Source: Microvirga aerophila (GTDB lineage Bacteria > Pseudomonadota > Alphaproteobacteria > Rhizobiales > Beijerinckiaceae). From it: 64,000 bases of DNA. A program made the translations under genes and the position numbers. Below are positions 59,554-64,000 of the stretch, piece by piece. The notes below the pieces were generated by a model. That model ran no database searches and had not been told where the DNA came from. It saw only the letters and a list, made by a program, of their open reading frames with translations. The stretch's first letter is position 1; each line of letters opens with the position of its first letter. The stretch lies in contig NZ_QOIO01000024.1 of assembly GCF_003332305.1 (NCBI RefSeq), positions 36,991 to 100,990 on the forward strand. The letters run 5' to 3'.

Positions 59554-59958
59554 TCACCTCAAGCTGGTTCGACTCCATCCTCCCGGTCCAGAGGAGAAGT
59601 AAAACAGCAGTCCGCCGATGATCGCGAGGCGCTCGAAAAGCTCGATGCTCTGCTGGGGACGAAGGAGCATGTTCAAACCAGATTGGCCATAGGTCATCCA
59701 GAGACTGAGCCCCGTGAAGCCAATGAGCGCTAAAGCTGTCCAACGCGGCCAAAGTCCGATGAGCAAGGCTAAAGGTCCGAGGAACTCGGCGGCTACCATG
59801 ACGCCTGCGATCACTGCCGGGTAAGGCATCCCCTTCGCCGCGAGGGACGATGTGAAGGTCGAGAACGCCATGAGCTTGTTGAAGCCAGACGGCAGGAAGA
59901 GAGCCGCCACGAACAGACGCCCCAGAAACAATGCAAAATCTTCGCTGCGGCTCAACAC
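59554..59958 (-). CDS. DoxX-family membrane protein
   Basis: 134 residues with four hydrophobic segments and the DoxX pattern (LGRLFVAALFLPSGFNKLM, AAEFLGPLALLIGLW, ERLAIIGGLLFYF). The GTG at 59958 has a strong AGGAGG 6-7 nt upstream; a GTG at 60012 would add 18 polar residues. Family members include quinone-linked or oxidoreductase subunits; role unknown. Confidence 0.82.
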   Translation of the reverse strand: MLSRSEDFALFLGRLFVAALFLPSGFNKLMAFSTFTSSLAAKGMPYPAVIAGVMVAAEFLGPLALLIGLWPRWTALALIGFTGLSLWMTYGQSGLNMLLRPQQSIELFERLAIIGGLLFYFSSGPGGWSRTSLR

Positions 59959-60206
59959 GAGCTTCCTCCTATGGTCCTGTAGAGCACGACGGATTGAACG
60001 GCTTTGCCCCACTCAGTCGCAACAGCCAGATGATCCCTGGTCGGTTAGAATTCGGTTACGGATACGAACCGGACCAACATGATGTTATTATGGTACGTTT
60101 ATAACCGGTGTGCCGCCCCATAGGATGTCCCTCCTCGGTTTACTTCATACCGGCAGGCCCATATTCTCGGTGGCGTTTTTCGGGATATATTTTAGGCCGT
60201 CTATTG

Positions 60207-62777
60207 ATGTCAGTACCCATGCCCCAGAGCGGTTCCCCGTCATGGACGGAGGCTGACCGTCTCGCTGCTCTCAGGAGCTTCCGCGTTCTCGATACCGAAC
60301 CGGAAGCGGCCTTTGAGGAGATTACCACCTCAGCCGCCCACATCTGCAACGCCCCGATGGCCCTCGTGTCGCTGGTGGATGATGTCAGGCATTGGTTCAA
60401 GTGCGAGATCGGGGTTGGAGAGCGGGAAATCCCACGCGGCATCGGCATCTGTGGTCACACTATTCTGCAATCCGGTGTCTTCGTCGTGCCCGATACAACC
60501 CAGGACCCGCGTTTTGCCGACAACCCGCTCGTCACAGGCAGACCATACTTGCGCTTCTACGCGGGTGCGCCACTAGTCACAGATGATGGACTGCCGCTCG
60601 GAACCCTCTGCGTCCTTGACGACAAGCCCCGCCCAGAGGGCCTGACGCCCGAGCAATCAACGGCCCTGCTTGATCTGGCTCGCGCGGTGATGACCCAACT
60701 CAAGCTCAGGAAAGCCGAAAAAGCTCATGAGGAGAACGAGGCGCGGCTCAAGCGCATCATCGATGCTATGCCTCATGCTGTGTGGTCGGCGCTGCCCGAT
60801 GGCTATAACGACTTTCACAATCAGCGCTGGTACGAGTTCTCGGGTCTGCCATTGGGGTCAGCTATAGGAGACCAGTGGAGCGAAGTTCTTCACTCTGAAG
60901 ATCAAGATCGGACGTGGGCCAGATGGCGGCACTCCCTCGCGACCGGCGAACCGTACGAGGTTGAGTGCCGTCTGCGCCACCATTCGGGCGAGTACCGCTG
61001 GACCTTGGTCCGAGCAGTGCCACTGCGCAATGAACAGGGCGGTGTCGAGCGCTGGCTCGGCACTACCACCGACATCCACGAAGCCAAGGAGACGGAAGTC
61101 GCACTGGCCGAGAGCGAGGAGCGCTACCGGGCTTTGATACAAGCGAGCACGGCTATGGTCTGGCGAGCGACACCCGATGGTTCAATCCTCGAAGGCTGGG
61201 GCTGGGAGGAGTTCGCTGCGCAAGCGCCAAAGGGGTATGAAGGTCACGGCTGGCTGAATGCCCTTCATCCTGATGACCGGGAGCAGGCCGTTGCAGTCTG
61301 GCAGGAACTGCGAGAGCAAGGCCGACCCGGCGAGGTTGAATACCGTGTCCTGACCAAGAATGGCGAGTATCGCTGGGTTCTGGCGCGTGGTGTGCCGTTG
61401 AAGGCCGATAACGGCTCTGTTCGGGAATGGGTTGGCACGATCACCGACATTCATGAAGAAAAACAGGCCGAGGAGCGTCTCTGGCATCTGGCAAACCATG
61501 ATCCACTTACCGAGTTGCCGAACCGCACCCTGTTCCACGCTCGCCTGGACAAGGCTCTTGCCGAGGCGAAGCAAAACCGAACGACGGTTTGTCTTCTGCT
61601 GATCGACCTGGATGACTTCAAGGAAGTGAACGACTCGTTCGGCCACGATGCTGGCAATGCCCTGCTGAAGGAAACAGCAAAACGGCTGTCCTCGATGGTC
61701 ACAGGCTGTGACACGGCGGCGAGGCTCGGGGGTGACGAATTCGCGGTTCTGTTCACGGACCCATCCGTTCTCCAGCGAGGGGTGACGTTTGCCGAAAACA
61801 TGATCAAGAGCCTTAATCAACCGTTGTTCTCCTATGCGGGTCAAAGCATCGCCACCAGGGCAAGCATTGGCATGGCAGTGTATCCAGACCATGCCGCTGA
61901 GGCTGCCGAATTGCTGAAGGATGCTGACATCGCTCTCTACCGCTCCAAGGCAGAAGGACGTAATCGTGTGACGATGTATACCCCGGAGATGCGAGCCGCC
62001 ACGGTGCAGCGGATCACACTCAGGCGCGAGATGCGGGAGGCACTCTCGCAGGATCAGATCGTCCCCTACTATCAGCCGCAGGTATGCCTCGCTACGGGTG
62101 CCATTATTGGCTTTGAGGCGCTCGCTCGCTGGAACCACCCGAGGCAAGGTCTTCTGACACCCAGCACCTTCGGGGCGGCTTTTGACGATGTTGAGCTTGC
62201 AACCTTAGTGGGCCAGCGTCTGATCAGCACAATCGCGGCAGATATGCGCAACTGGCTCAGCAGCGGCCTGAGCTTTGGGCGCGTCGCTGTCAATCTATCC
62301 CATGCGGAGTTTACCCAACCCGATTTCGCGGATGACTTCCTGCGCGCTCTCGATGCGTCCCAGGTTCCGGCTCAGTATCTTGAGGTGGAAATCACCGAGA
62401 AGGTGCTGCTGGATGGACGCCTCGATGCGGTCTCATCGGTTCTGAAGACCTTCGGCGATCAAGGGATCAAGATCGCACTTGATGATTTTGGAACAGGCTA
62501 TGCGTCCCTCACGCACCTCAAGCGGTTCCCAGTTGATCACATCAAGATTGACCGGAGTTTTGTGCAAGACCTTGAGCAGGACCCTGATGACAACGCCATC
62601 GTCGCGGCGGTGATCGGCCTCGGCAGGAACCTGAAGCTCCAGATCACCGCCGAAGGAGTCGAGACGACTGGGCAGGTTCAACGGTTGCGAGAGATGGGTT
62701 GCGAGTATGCGCAGGGCTACTACTTTGCGCACCCAGTGGCTGGCTCCGATGTGCCAAACCTGATTTCGAAGTGGTAG
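60207..62777 (+). CDS. GAF-PAS-PAS-GGDEF-EAL cyclic-di-GMP signalling protein
   Basis: 856 residues, no membrane segment. The order is GAF (about 15-165), two PAS domains with PAC motifs ending GTTTDIHE and GTITDIHE (about 180-300, 305-430), GGDEF (RLGGDEFAVLF) and EAL (FEALARW, IALDDFGTGYASL, HIKIDRSF, TAEGVET). Both catalytic motifs look intact, so it could make and degrade c-di-GMP. The inhibitory RxxD site before GGDEF reads TGCD, so it is probably absent. In-frame starts exist at 60108 and 60219. Confidence 0.9.
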   Translation: MSVPMPQSGSPSWTEADRLAALRSFRVLDTEPEAAFEEITTSAAHICNAPMALVSLVDDVRHWFKCEIGVGEREIPRGIGICGHTILQSGVFVVPDTTQDPRFADNPLVTGRPYLRFYAGAPLVTDDGLPLGTLCVLDDKPRPEGLTPEQSTALLDLARAVMTQLKLRKAEKAHEENEARLKRIIDAMPHAVWSALPDGYNDFHNQRWYEFSGLPLGSAIGDQWSEVLHSEDQDRTWARWRHSLATGEPYEVECRLRHHSGEYRWTLVRAVPLRNEQGGVERWLGTTTDIHEAKETEVALAESEERYRALIQASTAMVWRATPDGSILEGWGWEEFAAQAPKGYEGHGWLNALHPDDREQAVAVWQELREQGRPGEVEYRVLTKNGEYRWVLARGVPLKADNGSVREWVGTITDIHEEKQAEERLWHLANHDPLTELPNRTLFHARLDKALAEAKQNRTTVCLLLIDLDDFKEVNDSFGHDAGNALLKETAKRLSSMVTGCDTAARLGGDEFAVLFTDPSVLQRGVTFAENMIKSLNQPLFSYAGQSIATRASIGMAVYPDHAAEAAELLKDADIALYRSKAEGRNRVTMYTPEMRAATVQRITLRREMREALSQDQIVPYYQPQVCLATGAIIGFEALARWNHPRQGLLTPSTFGAAFDDVELATLVGQRLISTIAADMRNWLSSGLSFGRVAVNLSHAEFTQPDFADDFLRALDASQVPAQYLEVEITEKVLLDGRLDAVSSVLKTFGDQGIKIALDDFGTGYASLTHLKRFPVDHIKIDRSFVQDLEQDPDDNAIVAAVIGLGRNLKLQITAEGVETTGQVQRLREMGCEYAQGYYFAHPVAGSDVPNLISKW

Positions 62778-62972
62778 AAGCCAAGGCTGCTTGGCACGGC
62801 ATCCACATGGGTTCAACACGGCCTCGGGGCGAAGATCACATGTCAGTTCCGGAAGCCCGCAGCCATTTTCACAAGATTCTTCGCGTCAAAGGAGCGCAAT
62901 GCGAGGTTGGACCTCCTCCGCGTCGTCTTCTCTGCTAGCCTGATGAGAAGATCAGGGGGAGGCTGCGGGGAA

Positions 62973-63761
62973 ATGCGAAACTTAGGGGTGTGTACTGCCC
63001 TTGGTTTGAGTTGGATCATCGCATCCTGCGCTGAAAGTATGGTGAATCCGGCTGGTATACCCGAGCCTGTCCCTGCACTGGAAGCTGCACCCAAGGCACG
63101 GCCCAACAATGTGGAGGTGAGGCGTCAGGCCAAGAAGATTGCCGAGGATGCCGAAATGCGTTCGGCTATCCTCTCTCGTCAGGTCAGTCCAAACGTTAGC
63201 CCGAAGGAAGAGCTACCGCCCCAACCTGAAGCTCAGCCGCCGCAAGCACCCCAACAGCCACCGGAACCCCGAATTTCGCCCGAGCCGCCTACGGTTGTGG
63301 TGCTTCCGCCGCCCCCGCAGCCTACCGAGCCCAACTTCCCGGTTGCAGCGCTGATGCCCGAACCGCCAGAACCCGCAGAGCCGACGTTCTCCTCGACCCC
63401 GCCAACCGTTGAGCTACCGCTTCCACTAGAGCCTGCCGTGCCAAAGGTGCCGATAGAAGCGGCCATGCCACCCCCGCCCGAGGCTGCTGAGCCGAGCTTC
63501 CCCGTTGCTGCACTGCCGCCCCTGGAACCGGCTGAACCATCCCTGCCTCAAGTAGAGATCGCGGCTGAAAGCCTGACCTCACTGTCATATCCAGACCTTC
63601 CATCGTATCTTTCGATGCGCCCGCGCCTTGTTTGGGAGGATGTCACAGGCTCTTTTGAAGTCCCACGCAGGCCGCTGTCTGAGGCTCCTGAACTCAACCC
63701 AGAGCGACAAATCCCAAGCTTAATCCGCAATCCTTGGCCACTCCTGATAGATGGCTCGTAA
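62973..63761 (+). CDS. Proline-rich putative lipoprotein
   Basis: 262 residues. MRNLGVCTALGLSWIIASC has a lipobox-like end with Cys19. Residues 85-210 are Pro/Glu-rich with imperfect repeats (EPNFPVAALMP, EPSFPVAALPP, EPAEPSLP). The start has GCGGGG upstream; the frame extends to 62907. No family recognised; likely an extended envelope protein. Confidence 0.65.
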   Translation: MRNLGVCTALGLSWIIASCAESMVNPAGIPEPVPALEAAPKARPNNVEVRRQAKKIAEDAEMRSAILSRQVSPNVSPKEELPPQPEAQPPQAPQQPPEPRISPEPPTVVVLPPPPQPTEPNFPVAALMPEPPEPAEPTFSSTPPTVELPLPLEPAVPKVPIEAAMPPPPEAAEPSFPVAALPPLEPAEPSLPQVEIAAESLTSLSYPDLPSYLSMRPRLVWEDVTGSFEVPRRPLSEAPELNPERQIPSLIRNPWPLLIDGS

Positions 63762-63811
63762 AAAGCCTATCAGGTGCCATGTGAGGCGAGTGAGTTCTTC
63801 GAGTGACAGCC

Positions 63812-64000
63812 ATGTATCAAGGTAACAACGGGCTGACGGTCGCGCTGCTATCGGTGTTCCTATGCTTCTCGATCTCCGAGGCGAAGGCGCAGGCTGTGCC
63901 CAACGTCGGCATCTGCCCATCTGGCTATCACACGAGCGGTGATGCTTGTGTTCCAAGCTCGCGGGAGAAAACCGCCCGTCCATCACTGCCCAAAATCGGA
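63812..64000 (+). CDS. Secreted protein, cut by window end
   Basis: Open to the last base. 63 codons are visible: a signal peptide (LTVALLSVFLCFSISEAKAQA) then VPNVGICPSGYHTSGDACVP, with two cysteines likely paired. No family recognised; similar short CPSGY-type exported proteins are common in Hyphomicrobiales. Confidence 0.55.
   Translation, partial: MYQGNNGLTVALLSVFLCFSISEAKAQAVPNVGICPSGYHTSGDACVPSSREKTARPSLPKIG

Noticed and set aside
49100..64000. Right-hand copy of the tRNA-Leu 3' end (attR)
   Set aside because: Looked for the TTCGAGTCC...CTGGGCACCA end further right and did not find it by eye; it may lie beyond the window or be shorter than I can spot.

Overview
The window looks like the chromosome of a GC-rich alphaproteobacterium of the order Hyphomicrobiales, probably a Methylobacteriaceae / Microvirga-type organism. 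This is inferred from gene order and families: phoH-ybeY-CBS protein-lnt-XRE-metK-trmB-rimP-nusA-ylxR-infB, an Irr-type Fur protein beside fabA-fabB-fabI, the TIGR02587/TIGR02588 pair, and BA14K, DUF1127, DUF3096 and DUF892 proteins. No rRNA gene is present to confirm it.

Bases 1-48845 are ordinary core chromosome. In order they hold a phoH to infB block with a clear promoter and terminator-like attenuator before rimP; rbfA-truB; rpsO-pnp closed by a strong terminator; a leftward hslV-membrane protein-hslU operon; a tightly overlapped hisB-DUF2628-hisH-hisA-hisF-hisE-coaA operon; a leftward adenosine kinase / nfu / usp / trpS / murJ series; a DsbA-type oxidoreductase; fabI, fabB and fabA on the minus strand divergent from irr; then transporters, a dehydrogenase, a LysR regulator, an amine oxidase and an NDUFA9-like protein. 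Three families of small palindromic repeats are scattered in this core, mostly between convergent genes: a two-hairpin element of about 80 bp (three copies and a half copy), GAGCATCGGAC-bounded palindromes (three copies), and a GATCCCGG element (two copies).

At 48761-48845 lies tRNA-Leu(CAG). Immediately after it begins an accessory island that runs to the end of the window, or close to it. It starts with a minus-strand tyrosine integrase overlapped by an AlpA-like HTH gene. Then comes an unusual gene joining a J-domain to a VapE/primase-helicase-type ATPase, interrupted by an in-frame amber codon inside the Walker A region. Just behind that gene is a dense array of 9-bp units arranged as a 34-bp perfect palindrome, which resembles a replication origin. 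Next come a translationally coupled pair of unknown genes, an array of short hairpins, a serine recombinase, several orphan genes, a second gene broken by a nonsense codon, a DoxX protein, a GAF-PAS-PAS-GGDEF-EAL signalling protein, a proline-rich lipoprotein and a secreted protein cut by the window edge.

The integrase + AlpA + primase-like ATPase + iteron-like DNA layout is that of a satellite-like or integrative replicating element. Both broken genes suggest it is decaying. No copy of the tRNA 3' end was seen further right, so the right border was not located.
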